In this document: positions 1-10,940 of the stretch, piece after piece
Layout: each line of letters opens with the position of its first letter
Numbering within the stretch: position 1 is the first letter of the stretch
DNA from: Sciscionella sediminilitoris
GTDB taxonomy: Bacteria > Actinomycetota > Actinomycetes > Mycobacteriales > Pseudonocardiaceae
Assembly: GCF_000737195.2 (NCBI RefSeq)
Contig: NZ_JALM01000024.1
Span: forward strand, 27,465-91,464
Reading direction: 5' to 3'
Length of the DNA: 64,000 nt
The notes under the pieces: model-generated
The model's input: the letters and a program-made list of their open reading frames with translations, nothing else
Databases searched by the model: none
What the model was told of the DNA's origin: nothing
Program-made: the position numbers and the translations under genes

Positions 1-2
1 AG

Positions 3-287
3 TTGGTTCGTCGTGGCCTGGATCGGTGCGAAGAGATTCGACCGAGCTACCGTCCAAACAGGACACCCGAGCAGCGGTTGCGCGATCTGCGGAAGGCAGC
101 GGCCTGCTACCGGCGCGAGGCTCGCTGGTGGGATCTGCTGATCGCTCGGGCGATCGACTCGTCCGAGTTGCCGTGGGCGTATGTCCGGGCCGCGATCAAG
201 GCGAGTTCGGCGGCCGCGCGGACAGCCGACCGGTACGACGAACTCGCGGCGAACGCTGCTGCGCGTCTGTCGGGTGGTGGTCGGTGA
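3..287 (+). CDS. Small hypothetical protein of the integrated element
   Basis: This reading frame is open from the window edge, so the TTG at base 3 may not be the true start and the gene may be truncated on the left. The visible 94 residues are rich in Arg and Ala with several predicted helices and a Trp pair (RREARWWDLL). No catalytic motif is recognisable. Its stop overlaps the start of the FtsK gene (TGATG), which suggests translational coupling and supports it being real. Similar short helical proteins often precede the translocase gene in AICEs, but I cannot assign a function. Confidence 0.55.
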   Translation: MVRRGLDRCEEIRPSYRPNRTPEQRLRDLRKAAACYRREARWWDLLIARAIDSSELPWAYVRAAIKASSAAARTADRYDELAANAAARLSGGGR

Positions 288-1849
288 TGAGTCTGTGGAA
301 TGAGGTTGTCGACCGGGATGCGGGTTGGCAGGACATCACCGTCCGCAAGGGCAAGGACCATCCCGAAGGTATCCGCGGTTGGATCGCCTGGGCCGTTCGG
401 CAGGTAGCGAAGCTGATCGGCGTGCTGATCACCTGCGCAGTGCTGTTCGCGGTTGCGTGTCCGATCCTGGCCGCGCCGATCCTCGGTGTGCTGTGGCTGC
501 TGTTCACGGGCATGCCGTGGTCGGCGCTCGTGGTCCTCGGCGTCGCCCTGGTGGGTTTCGGGTTGTGGTTCTGGTTCTCCCCGGACTCGTTCGATGCCCG
601 TGTGGTGTCGGGTTGCCGGTGCTGGGTCCGGCGCCTGCGCTACCGCTACCGGTGGACCGACACCATGGTCGGCGCCAAGCTGACGGTGAAGGACAAGAAA
701 CGCCGCGAACTGGCACCCCGGATCACCCGTGTTCGGCAGTCCCGGTTTGCTGATGTGCTCACGGTTCGGTTACCGCTCGGCCTGACCCGCGAGTCCTTCA
801 CGGATCGGCTCGCGGCAGTGGTCGAGGGCATGGGCGCGCAGGAAGCTCGGCTTGTTGCTGCTCCGGCTCGCAGTGTTCCGTCGTGGCTGGTGGCCCGGCG
901 TGCGCTGGAGTTCGCCGACACCACGAACCGGTGCGTGTACATGCAACTCTCCTACGGGGATCCGCTGGTACGCACCCTCACCCCGAACGGTCCCGATGAC
1001 GGCGGCAACGGGGGCGGTTCCCGAACTGCGGACTTTTCCGCAGTACAGATCGGCAAGCGTGATGACGGTCGGCCGTGGTTCCTGTCGCTGCTGGGCACGC
1101 ACATCTTGTTGGCCGGGGCGACGGGTTCGGGGAAGGGCTCGGTGCTGTGGTCCCTGCTGGCCGGGCTCGGCCCCGCCATCCGTGACGGTCTCGTGCAGGT
1201 TGTCGGCGTGGACCCGAAGGGCGGTATGGAACTCGGCTACGGCCGTGAACTGTTCCGCGAGCTCGTGACCATGGACGGTGCGGACGCGCAACAGGGTGCG
1301 GTGGAGTTCCTGGAAAAACTCGCCGATGAGGCCGACCGCCGCGCTTCCCTGCTGGCCGGGCACGCGCGCAAGCTCGAACCGAGCACGGACATGCCGTTCA
1401 TGGTGATCGTCCTCGATGAGTTGGCCTCGCTGACCGCGTTCATCGCCGACTCCAAGCTACGAGCACGCGCGGAGGCTGCCCTCGGGCGCCTGCTGACGAA
1501 GGGCCGTGCTCCGGGCATGTGCGTGATCGGGGCGATTCAGGACCCTCGCAAGGAGGTCGTGAAGTGGCGTGATCTGTTCCCGACCCGCATCGCGCTGCGC
1601 CTGGTCGAGCGCTCCCACGTGGACATGGTGCTCGGCGATGGTGCCCGCGAACGTGGCGCGAAGTGCGACCACATACCCGAAACAGCTCCCGGTGTCGGCT
1701 ACCTGGTCGAAGACGGAACCCGCGCCATCACTCGGGTTCGCGCCATGTACCTCTCCGACGCCGATATCCGTCGAGTCGCCACCACCTATCAGCCCGGCCC
1801 GGTCGTGGCCGCTCCCCTGCGCGTCGTTGAGGGCGGTGAGGCGGCATGA
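287..1849 (+). CDS. FtsK/SpoIIIE-type conjugal DNA translocase (TraSA-like)
   Basis: A 520-residue protein with two hydrophobic segments near residues 40-95 and a RecA-like motor domain. Walker A GATGSGK lies at 277-283 and Walker B MVIVLDE at 372-378. In AICEs a single hexameric protein of this kind pumps double-stranded DNA from donor to recipient mycelium. The frame is open upstream to base 26, but that part only antiparallels the preceding gene. ATG at 287 overlaps the previous stop and gives the expected N-terminus MSLWNEVV, so I place the start there. It overlaps the replication initiator by ATGA, consistent with one operon. Confidence 0.88.
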   Translation: MSLWNEVVDRDAGWQDITVRKGKDHPEGIRGWIAWAVRQVAKLIGVLITCAVLFAVACPILAAPILGVLWLLFTGMPWSALVVLGVALVGFGLWFWFSPDSFDARVVSGCRCWVRRLRYRYRWTDTMVGAKLTVKDKKRRELAPRITRVRQSRFADVLTVRLPLGLTRESFTDRLAAVVEGMGAQEARLVAAPARSVPSWLVARRALEFADTTNRCVYMQLSYGDPLVRTLTPNGPDDGGNGGGSRTADFSAVQIGKRDDGRPWFLSLLGTHILLAGATGSGKGSVLWSLLAGLGPAIRDGLVQVVGVDPKGGMELGYGRELFRELVTMDGADAQQGAVEFLEKLADEADRRASLLAGHARKLEPSTDMPFMVIVLDELASLTAFIADSKLRARAEAALGRLLTKGRAPGMCVIGAIQDPRKEVVKWRDLFPTRIALRLVERSHVDMVLGDGARERGAKCDHIPETAPGVGYLVEDGTRAITRVRAMYLSDADIRRVATTYQPGPVVAAPLRVVEGGEAA

Positions 1850-3489
1850 CCACCGAGGAACCGACCCCGATCCGCAAGATCATGGCACCGCTCGCCCGTC
1901 AGTTGGCCGAGTCGGCCGCTGAACAGGTCGGTGCCTGCGTCCGGCCGTTCGCGGTGCGCCGGATCGACAACGAGACCGGCGAGAAGATCGTGATCCCGAT
2001 CCCCTGCGGCTCAACGAGGACGAGCGTGTGCCCCTCGTGTGCGGTGCGGGCGAAGCGGTTGCGGATGCACCAGGCCCGCGAAGGCTGGCACCTCACCGAG
2101 GAACCACGGATCGAGACCGAGGAACCGACGGTGCATCAACAGGCGATGCTCGGTCAGATCGCGGATCTCACCGAGGCTCGTGCGCACGCCGACGCGTCCG
2201 GGGACACCGCTCGTTCCGCGGCGCTCTCGGCCGAGATCGACCAGGCCGAACAAGTCCTGCGGCACAACGGAATCCGCGGTTCGATGCCGACCGAGGAGAA
2301 CGAGCGCCAGGAGGAGAAACCGAAACGGGCACGCTCGACGCGCCGTCGTCAGGATGCGCCGAACCTGCCCCGGCAGAAGGTCGCCGACACCACGACCGGG
2401 CGCGTGTACGAGGCACCGGACGGGAAAACCTACCGGCCCTCGACGTTCGTCACGCTCACCCTGCCCTCGTACGGGCGGGTGCACGGCGATGGCACCCCGG
2501 TTGATCCAGACTCGTATGACTACCGGTCGGCGGCACGGGATGCGATCCACTTCGGCTCGCTGGTGGACCGGTTCTGGCAGAACCTGCGCCGCGCAGCCGG
2601 GTGGAACGTGCAGTACTTCGCGGCCGTGGAACCACAACGGCGGTTGGCGATGCACCTGCACGCGGCCGTGCGCGGCACCATCCCCCGCAAGCTCATGCGC
2701 CAGGTCGCCGAGGCCACCTATCACCAAGTCTGGTGGCCCGAACACGACGAACCCCTGTACACCAACGAACTGCCGGTGTGGGACGAGCAAGCGGAAACCT
2801 ACGTCGATCCCCACACCGGTGCCCGTCTGTCCACATGGGACGAAGCGATCGAGGCCACCTTCGACCAGAACGCGCGTCCCGCGCACGTGGCACGGTTCGG
2901 GCACCGGGGTATCGACGTGCAAGGCGTAGTCGGCAACTCGGAGAAATCCGGGAAATGCCTCGGCTACCTCGTCAAGTACCTGACCAAGGACATCGGCGAG
3001 GTCTACGAACCCGACAGCACTCGGCAACGCCAGCACATGGACCGGCTCGCCGACACCATGCGCTACCAGCCCTGCCACGAGACATGCGCGAACTGGCTGC
3101 GCTACGGCATCCAACCCAAGAACGCCAAGGCGGGCATGGTTCCCGGACAGTGCCGCCGCAAGGCACACCGCCCCACGAACCTCGGCTACGCGGGCCGCCG
3201 CTGCCTGGTCTCCCGCAAATGGTCCGGGCGCAACCTCGCCGAACACCGCACCCAACGCCGCGAACACGTCCTCCGTGTCCTCGGTGCAGCCGGAGCCAAC
3301 GTTCAGCAATCCACCGAGGAAGACCCGGAAGGAACCCGCTACCGGTGGGAACCCATCCACACCGGAGATCCCGACCAGCCCAACCGAACCGACCTGCTGC
3401 TGCGCAGCATCGCCCAACAACGCCGCTGGCGACACCAATACGACCAAGCCAAACACTCAGCAACCGAGACCGAAGGGAGGGCGGCATGA
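1846..3489 (+). CDS. repSA: RepSA-like replication initiator
   Basis: A 547-residue protein of the actinomycete rolling-circle initiator family that replicates the excised circular element. Visible features are a Cys pair early on (CPSCAVRAKR), a Glu/Arg-rich variable stretch, the segment FVTLTLPSYG, a His-hydrophobic-His metal motif (MHLHAAV), and the tyrosine-containing motif LGYLVKYLTKDIG expected to carry the nicking residue. The order HUH then YLxKYLTK matches RepSA-type proteins. It lies between the translocase and excisionase genes, overlapping each by four bases, as in pSAM2 relatives. Function is inferred from family and motif, and I have not identified a dso nick site. Confidence 0.85.
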   Translation: MTTEEPTPIRKIMAPLARQLAESAAEQVGACVRPFAVRRIDNETGEKIVIPIPCGSTRTSVCPSCAVRAKRLRMHQAREGWHLTEEPRIETEEPTVHQQAMLGQIADLTEARAHADASGDTARSAALSAEIDQAEQVLRHNGIRGSMPTEENERQEEKPKRARSTRRRQDAPNLPRQKVADTTTGRVYEAPDGKTYRPSTFVTLTLPSYGRVHGDGTPVDPDSYDYRSAARDAIHFGSLVDRFWQNLRRAAGWNVQYFAAVEPQRRLAMHLHAAVRGTIPRKLMRQVAEATYHQVWWPEHDEPLYTNELPVWDEQAETYVDPHTGARLSTWDEAIEATFDQNARPAHVARFGHRGIDVQGVVGNSEKSGKCLGYLVKYLTKDIGEVYEPDSTRQRQHMDRLADTMRYQPCHETCANWLRYGIQPKNAKAGMVPGQCRRKAHRPTNLGYAGRRCLVSRKWSGRNLAEHRTQRREHVLRVLGAAGANVQQSTEEDPEGTRYRWEPIHTGDPDQPNRTDLLLRSIAQQRRWRHQYDQAKHSATETEGRAA

Positions 3490-3752
3490 GTACCAACGTT
3501 GCGGCAGCGATGGAGATGCTGGCTCAGGCCCTGACCGAGCAGCAGCAACCAGCACCGGAACCCGTGGTGGCCGAATCGGTGTTCGACGGGCTTCCGGCGT
3601 TCGTTCCGGTCACGCAGGTCGCGAGCCTGCTCGGCATCAGCCGGGCCTCGGCCTACCGGTATGCGGCCTCGGGTGAGCTTCCGGCAAAGCGGATCGGGAA
3701 ACGCGTGCTTGTCGTTCGTGACCAGCTCCGCGCGTGGATGGAGGCCGCGTAA
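3486..3752 (+). CDS. xis: Excisionase, MerR-fold helix-turn-helix
   Basis: An 88-residue protein. The first 35 residues are a Gln/Ala-rich lead, followed by a winged helix-turn-helix of the HTH_17 excisionase type: VTQVASLLGISRASAYRYAASGELPAKRIGKRVLVVR. Such proteins bend the att region so that the integrase excises the element. A longer open frame exists upstream, but it lies inside the initiator gene in another frame. ATG at 3486 overlaps the initiator stop and leaves exactly the domain. The next gene, the integrase, starts inside its TAA (TAATG), the classic repSA-xis-int order. Confidence 0.88.
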   Translation: MSTNVAAAMEMLAQALTEQQQPAPEPVVAESVFDGLPAFVPVTQVASLLGISRASAYRYAASGELPAKRIGKRVLVVRDQLRAWMEAA

Positions 3753-5125
3753 TGGCCGAGCAGAAGAAGCGGCGGGACAAGAACGGCATCAACGGCGGCG
3801 TCTACCAGCGCGGGAAGAAGTGGGGCTACGTCCTCGATATCGGCCACGACCCACTGACCGGGAAGCGCAAGCAGCAGACCAAGGGTGGTTTCACGACCGA
3901 AGGTGACGCCTGGGATGCCCTGGTCGAAGCGAATACCGCGCTGAAAACGAAGAAGTTCGTCAAACCGTCGAAGCGGACGGTCGCCGAGTTCTTCGCCGAG
4001 TGGTTCCCCGCCGTGAAGCTCTCGCTCAAGACCACGACGTTCGGCAACTATCAGAACTACGCGAACGCGTATGTGCTGCCGATCATCGGGAACCGTCAAC
4101 TTCAGCAGATCGAGACGGACACGATCACCAAGCTGTGGTCCTACCTCGCCGAGAAGGGACGGGTGAAGGGCGACTCGAACCAGCGCATGTACGAACACTG
4201 GAAGAAGGTCACCGAGGCCGGGCAGAAGGTTGCGCTCGCCGAGCTGGCCGAGGCCGGTGGGGTGACCTACAGTGCGGCGTCCAAGGCTGCGGCACGGTAT
4301 CGGGCCGGACGTATCCCGAAGGAGTACTCGTCCTCGCTGGACAACACCACGATTCAGAGTGTGCGGATCATGCTGCATCGCGCGTTCGAGGATGCGGTGG
4401 CGTGGCAGTACATGGAGGCGAACCCGGTATCGGACGCGGTGCGTGTCCGGCGTACACACAAAGTGCACAGCACCTGGACCCCCGAACAGCTCAAGGCGTT
4501 CTTGGCCGAGGCTCGTCGAGAACGGCTGTACGCGATGTGGTTGATGTTCGCCACGACCGGTGTCCGTCGCGGTGAGGCGGCCGGAGCTATGCGGCACCTG
4601 CTCGTTCCGGCTCGCAAGATCATCACCGTGTGGGATACGCGTGTGGTCGCGAACGGGAAAGTCGTGGATTCAGACGGCAAGTCGAAGAACTCGCGCCGCC
4701 ACCTCGCGCTCGACAAGCGCACGATCGCCGAGCTGGCGAACCACACCGCGATGCTCGACCAAGAGCGCAAGGACCATGGTGCGGACTACGAGGACAACGG
4801 GCTGTTGTTCTGCTGGCCGGACGGTTCGCCGATCTATCCGGAGACGATCAGCGATCAGTTCGACCGGCTCGTGGACCGTGCGGGTGTGCCGATCATCACG
4901 CTGCACGATGTGCGGCACACCTACGCCACCATGTCTCTGCGGGCCGGGGTGAATCCGAAGATCGTCAGTGCCCGGCTCGGCCACGCCTCGGTGTCGTTCA
5001 CGCTCGACATGTACACCGAGGACGTCCCCGAGCTGCACCACGCTGCGGCCGAGACCGTGTCCGACCTGTTCCTTGAGCCGGATGAGGACGATGAGACGGC
5101 CGATCCCCCGATTGACCTGCCGTAA
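3752..5125 (+). CDS. int: Site-specific tyrosine integrase
   Basis: A 457-residue tyrosine recombinase that integrates and excises the element. It has an N-terminal arm-binding region (about 15-75), a SAM-like core-binding domain (about 75-215) with an extra helical insert containing LAELAEAGGVTYS, and the catalytic domain. Catalytic residues visible are Arg272 in TTGVRRGE, His385 and Arg388 in LHDVRHTYA, His411 in RLGHAS and the nucleophile Tyr421 in DMYTED. I chose ATG 3752 because it overlaps the excisionase stop; an upstream in-frame ATG at 3734 would lie inside xis. All active-site residues are present, so the enzyme is probably functional. Confidence 0.93.
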   Translation: MAEQKKRRDKNGINGGVYQRGKKWGYVLDIGHDPLTGKRKQQTKGGFTTEGDAWDALVEANTALKTKKFVKPSKRTVAEFFAEWFPAVKLSLKTTTFGNYQNYANAYVLPIIGNRQLQQIETDTITKLWSYLAEKGRVKGDSNQRMYEHWKKVTEAGQKVALAELAEAGGVTYSAASKAAARYRAGRIPKEYSSSLDNTTIQSVRIMLHRAFEDAVAWQYMEANPVSDAVRVRRTHKVHSTWTPEQLKAFLAEARRERLYAMWLMFATTGVRRGEAAGAMRHLLVPARKIITVWDTRVVANGKVVDSDGKSKNSRRHLALDKRTIAELANHTAMLDQERKDHGADYEDNGLLFCWPDGSPIYPETISDQFDRLVDRAGVPIITLHDVRHTYATMSLRAGVNPKIVSARLGHASVSFTLDMYTEDVPELHHAAAETVSDLFLEPDEDDETADPPIDLP

Positions 5126-5135
5126 TGCGGGTCTT

Positions 5136-5155
5136 GTTAGCAAATCCGTTAGCAA
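5136..5155 (+). repeat. Tandem GTTAGCAA repeats beside att site
   Basis: Two copies of GTTAGCAA (5136-5143 and 5148-5155), one helical turn plus two bases apart, lie between the integrase stop and the tRNA att site. Short direct repeats here are candidate integrase arm-binding or excisionase sites. This is inference from position and spacing. Confidence 0.45.
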
Positions 5156-5195
5156 TCGGGCCAGCGCCGCCGACAACCGAATACCCCGGAAAGGC

Positions 5196-5231
5196 AAGAA
5201 CCCCGCGACCGTGCTGGTCAGCGGGGTTCTT
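5196..5231. terminator. Hairpin between integrase and tRNA-Ile
   Basis: The arms AAGAACCCCGC and GCGGGGTTCTT pair perfectly around a loop of about 14 bases, followed on the plus strand by TGTT. It could end the integrase transcript and, read on the other strand, the tRNA-Ile transcript. Confidence 0.65.
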
Positions 5232-5238
5232 GTTGGGG

Positions 5239-5312
5239 TGGGCCTACCAGGACTTGAACCTGGGACCTCTTCGTTATCAGCGAAGCGCTCTAACCGCCTG
5301 AGCTATAGGCCC
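5239..5312 (-). tRNA. tRNA-Ile (anticodon GAU)
   Basis: The minus strand folds as a complete tRNA: acceptor arms GGGCCTA and TAGGCCC, D arm with AGCTCAGGCGGTTAGAGC, anticodon loop CTGATAA between CTTCG and CGAAG giving anticodon GAT, and T arm CCAGGTTCAAGTCCTGG. The discriminator is A and CCA is not encoded. Its 3' end faces the integrase gene, so the tRNA 3' half is the likely attachment core, with the complete tRNA regenerated at this end of the element. Confidence 0.96.
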
Positions 5313-5343
5313 TGGAGACAGCCAACAGCTTAGCGTACGGCTC

Positions 5344-6051
5344 TCACTCGCGTTCAGCCAGGGTGACTTCGAGTCCGCCGGCGAGATCGGCGGAGACGTT
5401 GTACACGAACGCGGACACGGTGGCCACCGCGGTGAACAGGATGATGTTGACGACGCCGATGATCGCGGTGATCCCGAAGACGCGGCCGATGGTGATCAGC
5501 GGCTCGGGGCTGGCTCCGCTGGAGGGCGCGACGAGGTCGGTGTAGGTGCCGTTGATCTTGTCCCACACCCCCATTCCGCCGAGCACGGCGTAGAGCACTC
5601 CGACGGCGACCATGAGCACGAGGAAGAAGGCGATGGAGAGCACGAAGGCGAGTTTGAGCACCGACCACGGGTCGACGCGTTTCACCTGGAGGCTCGCCCG
5701 CCGCGGCCCACGCCCCGGCCTGCGCAGTGCGCTCGGTGTTCCGGTGCGCTCGTCACCGCGGCCGCCGGTCCCGGGAAGGCTCACGGATGTGCGCCCTCCG
5801 GCACGGGCATTCGGTTCCGGGGCGAACAGCGGCTCGTGGTCCTCGGCGCCGACTGGCTGCTGAATCATCGTCGGTTGTTCCTGGTACTCGGTTCCGTCTT
5901 CGGTCAGTTGGCCGGAGGCAGCGGGCATCGGATGCTCGCCGGTTTCGGTGCGGGTCTGGCTGCTGGCCCGTTGCCACGGTGGCGTACCGCGCTCAGTGGA
6001 CGCTTTGTCGCCCGACTCGGGTTGGGTGCCGTTGCGCTGCTCGTCGCTCAC
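5344..6051 (-). CDS. DUF3566 membrane protein downstream of gyrA
   Basis: A 235-residue protein. The first 120 residues are hydrophilic and disordered (many Glu, Gln, Pro, Arg), followed by the DUF3566 core: VDPWSVLKLAFVLSIAFFLV as the first membrane helix, a conserved extracytoplasmic loop (GMGVWDKINGTYTDL), and a second helix (IIGVVNIILFTAVATVSAFVYN). It is the equivalent of Mycobacterium tuberculosis Rv0007, which also directly follows gyrA. The molecular role is not established. It is probably part of the gyrase operon transcript or the next one, with a 53-base gap. Confidence 0.88.
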   Translation of the reverse strand: MSDEQRNGTQPESGDKASTERGTPPWQRASSQTRTETGEHPMPAASGQLTEDGTEYQEQPTMIQQPVGAEDHEPLFAPEPNARAGGRTSVSLPGTGGRGDERTGTPSALRRPGRGPRRASLQVKRVDPWSVLKLAFVLSIAFFLVLMVAVGVLYAVLGGMGVWDKINGTYTDLVAPSSGASPEPLITIGRVFGITAIIGVVNIILFTAVATVSAFVYNVSADLAGGLEVTLAERE

Positions 6052-6104
6052 GGCCTCTCCTTCCGCTCATTCACCGTGTACCCGCTCTCCACCGTGCCAC
6101 AGAC

Positions 6105-8624
6105 TCACTCGGCCGGCTCGGTCGTGTCTTCGCCGGTGTCTTCCTCGCCGTTGGTTGGGACGTCCATCCCCTCATCGGCGTTGCGCGCGATGGCCACAAG
6201 TGTGACGCCTTCGTCCAGGTTCATCAGCCGCACGCCCTTGGTCTGCCTGCCGGCGACGCGCACCTGCTTGGCCTCGGTGCGGATGACCCCGCCGCCGGAT
6301 GTGATGGCGAAGACCTGGTCTTCCTCGTCCACGATGAGCGCACCGACGAGGCGCCCGCGTTTGCTGTCGTGCTGGATGGTGGTGACGCCCTTGCCGCCGC
6401 GACCCTGGGGCGAGTAGTCGGCGAGCGGGGTCCGCTTGGCGTAGCCGCCGTCGGTGGCGACGAGCACGTAGTAGTCGTCGTGCACCAGGCCGATGGTGAG
6501 CAGTTCGTCGCCCTCGTTGAACCGCATGCCGAGCACTCCGGATGTGGCCCGGCCCATCGGGCGCAGCGCCTCATCGCTGGCGTGGAAGCGGATGGACTGC
6601 CCGCCGGCGGAGACGAGCAGCAGATCGTCCTCTGCGGAGCAGAGCACCGCACCGACGAGTTCGTCGCTGTCCCGCAGGTTGATGCCGATCAGCCCGCCGG
6701 AGCGGTTCGAGTCGAAGTCGCCGAGCTTGGACTTCTTGACCAGTCCGGACTTGGTGGCGAGCACGAGGTACGGCGCGACCTGGTAGTCCCGGATCTGGAT
6801 GACCTGGGCGATCTCCTCGTCCGGGCCGAAGGCGAGCAGGTTCGCGACGTGCTGGCCGCGCGCGCTGCGGTTCTGCTCGGGCAGCTCGTAGGCCTTGGTG
6901 CGGTACACCCTGCCCTTGTTGGTGAAGAACAGGATCCAGTCGTGCGTGGAGCACACGAAGAAGTGCTGCACGATGTCGTCCTGTTTGAGGCCCGCACCCT
7001 GCACGCCCTTGCCGCCGCGTTTCTGCGCGCGGTACAGCTCGGTCTTGGTCCGCTTGGCGTAACCGGTGCGCGTGATCGTGATGACCACGTCTTCCTCGGC
7101 GATGAGGTCCTCGACGGAAACCTCGCCGTCGTACGGAATGATCTTGGTGCGCCGATCGTCGCCGTGCCGCTCCACGATCTCGGTGAGCTCCTCGCGCACG
7201 ATCGAGCGCTGGCGCTCCGGGGAGGCGAGGATGTCCTGCAGGTCGGCGATGATCTCCTCGAGCTCGCGCAGTTTGTCGACGATCTTCTGCCGTTCCAGGG
7301 CGGCGAGCCGGCGCAGCTGCATGTCCAGGATCGCCTGGGCCTGCACCTCGTCGATGTCCAGCAGCTCGATCAGCCCGGTGCGCGCCTCGTCCACCGTCGG
7401 CGAGCGCCGGATCAGGGCGATGACCTCGTCGAGCGCATCGAGCGCCTTGACCAGTCCGCGGTAGATGTGCGCCTGTTCCTCGGCCTTGCGCAACCGGTAC
7501 TTGGTGCGCCGCACGATGACCTCGACCTGGTGGCGCACGTAGTGCCGGATGATCTGGTCCAGCCGCAGGGTGCGCGGCACCCCGTCGACCAGCGCGATCA
7601 TGTTGACGCCGAAGTTGTACTGCAGCTGGGTGTGCTTGTAGAGGTTGTTCAGCACGACCTTGGCGACCGCGTCCCGCTTGAGCGTGACCACGATACGCAT
7701 CCCGGATCGGCTGTTCGATTCATCGGCGATGTCCGCGATCCCGGTGATCTTGCCGTCCTTGACCAGGCTCGCGATGTTCTCCACCAGGTTGTCCGGGTTC
7801 ACCTGGTACGGCAGTTCGGAGACGACGAGGATGGTGCGTCCCTTGTTGTCCTCGTCGATCTCCACCACGGCGCGCATCCGCACCGATCCGCGACCGGTGC
7901 GATAGGCCTCTTCGATCCCGGATGTGCCCAGGATCAGCCCGCGGGTCGGGAAGTCCGGCCCCTTGATCCGCTGCAGCATCGCGGCGAGGGTTTCCTCCTC
8001 GGAGGCCTCCCAGTTGTCCAGCGCCCAGATGACTCCGTCGGCCACCTCGCGCAGGTTGTGCGGCGGGATGTTCGTCGCCATCCCGACCGCGATCCCGGAT
8101 CCGCCGTTGACCAACAGGTTCGGGATCCGCGCCGGAAGCACATCCGGTTCCTGGGTGCGCCCGTCGTAGTTGTCCGAGAAGTCGACGGTCTCTTCCTCGA
8201 TGTCCCGCAGCATTTCCATGGCGAGCGGGTCGAGGCGGCACTCGGTGTACCGCATGGCGGCCGCGGGGTCGTTACCCGCGGAACCGAAGTTGCCCTGCCC
8301 GTCGATGAGCGGGTAGCGCATCGTCCACGGCTGGGCGAGTCGCACGAGCGCGTCGTACACCGAGGAGTCGCCGTGCGGGTGGTAGTTACCGAGCACATCG
8401 CCGACCACGCGGGAACACTTGTTGTACCCGCGGTCCGGCCGGAAGTTGTTGTCGAACATCGAGTACAGCACGCGCCGCTGTACCGGTTTGAGCCCGTCGC
8501 GCACATCCGGAAGCGCACGGGAGACGATCACGCTCATCGCATAGGCGATGTACGAGCGCTGCATCTCCTGCTGGACATCAACCGGTTCGACCCGATCGAT
8601 CTCGGGGGGCATGGCATCGGTCAC
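6105..8624 (-). CDS. gyrA: DNA gyrase subunit A
   Basis: The 839-residue breakage-rejoining subunit of type II topoisomerase, which introduces negative supercoils in the A2B2 complex. It starts at GTG after AGGGAT. The catalytic tyrosine is Tyr126 in AAMRYTECR. The quinolone-determining region reads [14 protein letters not shown] at 82-95, with Ser and Asp at the two usual resistance positions, which is the susceptible-type state. The C-terminal pinwheel domain opens with the GyrA box QKRGGKG and ends in an acidic tail ([10 protein letters not shown]). It lies 58 bases behind gyrB in the same orientation, as in most actinobacteria. Confidence 0.98.
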   Translation of the reverse strand: MTDAMPPEIDRVEPVDVQQEMQRSYIAYAMSVIVSRALPDVRDGLKPVQRRVLYSMFDNNFRPDRGYNKCSRVVGDVLGNYHPHGDSSVYDALVRLAQPWTMRYPLIDGQGNFGSAGNDPAAAMRYTECRLDPLAMEMLRDIEEETVDFSDNYDGRTQEPDVLPARIPNLLVNGGSGIAVGMATNIPPHNLREVADGVIWALDNWEASEEETLAAMLQRIKGPDFPTRGLILGTSGIEEAYRTGRGSVRMRAVVEIDEDNKGRTILVVSELPYQVNPDNLVENIASLVKDGKITGIADIADESNSRSGMRIVVTLKRDAVAKVVLNNLYKHTQLQYNFGVNMIALVDGVPRTLRLDQIIRHYVRHQVEVIVRRTKYRLRKAEEQAHIYRGLVKALDALDEVIALIRRSPTVDEARTGLIELLDIDEVQAQAILDMQLRRLAALERQKIVDKLRELEEIIADLQDILASPERQRSIVREELTEIVERHGDDRRTKIIPYDGEVSVEDLIAEEDVVITITRTGYAKRTKTELYRAQKRGGKGVQGAGLKQDDIVQHFFVCSTHDWILFFTNKGRVYRTKAYELPEQNRSARGQHVANLLAFGPDEEIAQVIQIRDYQVAPYLVLATKSGLVKKSKLGDFDSNRSGGLIGINLRDSDELVGAVLCSAEDDLLLVSAGGQSIRFHASDEALRPMGRATSGVLGMRFNEGDELLTIGLVHDDYYVLVATDGGYAKRTPLADYSPQGRGGKGVTTIQHDSKRGRLVGALIVDEEDQVFAITSGGGVIRTEAKQVRVAGRQTKGVRLMNLDEGVTLVAIARNADEGMDVPTNGEEDTGEDTTEPAE

Positions 8625-8682
8625 GAGAAATCCCTATTCGCAGTCGACTGGCGTGGGCTGTTACCCGCTACAGCGCGGACGA

Positions 8683-10683
<2,001 letters not shown>

Positions 10684-10881
10684 CTACACCCGGCTCGTGA
10701 GCGTGGCGCACGGTACCCGTCAATTCTACTTGCCCCTTCGCGCAGAAGTGGCAGTAGGACACCCCTAGCGTGTCCACTGACGCGATTTTTTCTTCCTGGA
10801 CGAGCGGCCCCACGCACCACCGGGGTCCACCGGCTTCTGCGTGCCACTGTGCGTACTCCCCACCGAGCCGGATCGGGGGTT

Positions 10882-10921
10882 GTGCGTGGTTGTGTTGGTT
10901 CTAGGCAACACAACCACGCAC
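10882..10921 (-). repeat. 40-bp palindrome copy A (after DUF721 gene)
   Basis: Arms GTGCGTGGTTGTGTTG and CAACACAACCACGCAC pair perfectly over 16 bases around GTTCTAGG. On the minus strand it begins 19 bases after the TGA of the DUF721 gene, and the spacer (CCAGCACAAACACGTGCTC) resembles the spacers of copies D, F, G and I. It is probably a transcription terminator. Confidence 0.8.
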
Positions 10922-10940
10922 GAGCACGTGTTTGTGCTGG

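Larger units (their letters stand above)
1..5284. mobile_element. Integrated AICE-type element, right end
   Basis: Five plus-strand genes, each overlapping the next by 1 to 4 bases, encode a small protein, an FtsK/SpoIIIE DNA translocase, a RepSA-like initiator, a MerR-fold excisionase and a tyrosine integrase. This is the core gene set of actinomycete integrative and conjugative elements such as pSAM2, which move double-stranded DNA with one FtsK-like protein and integrate into tRNA genes. The integrase ends 113 bases before the 3' end of a minus-strand tRNA-Ile, the usual position of such an att site. The right boundary is inferred to lie within the tRNA 3' half. The left end is outside the window, so size and cargo are unknown. 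Confidence 0.85.
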
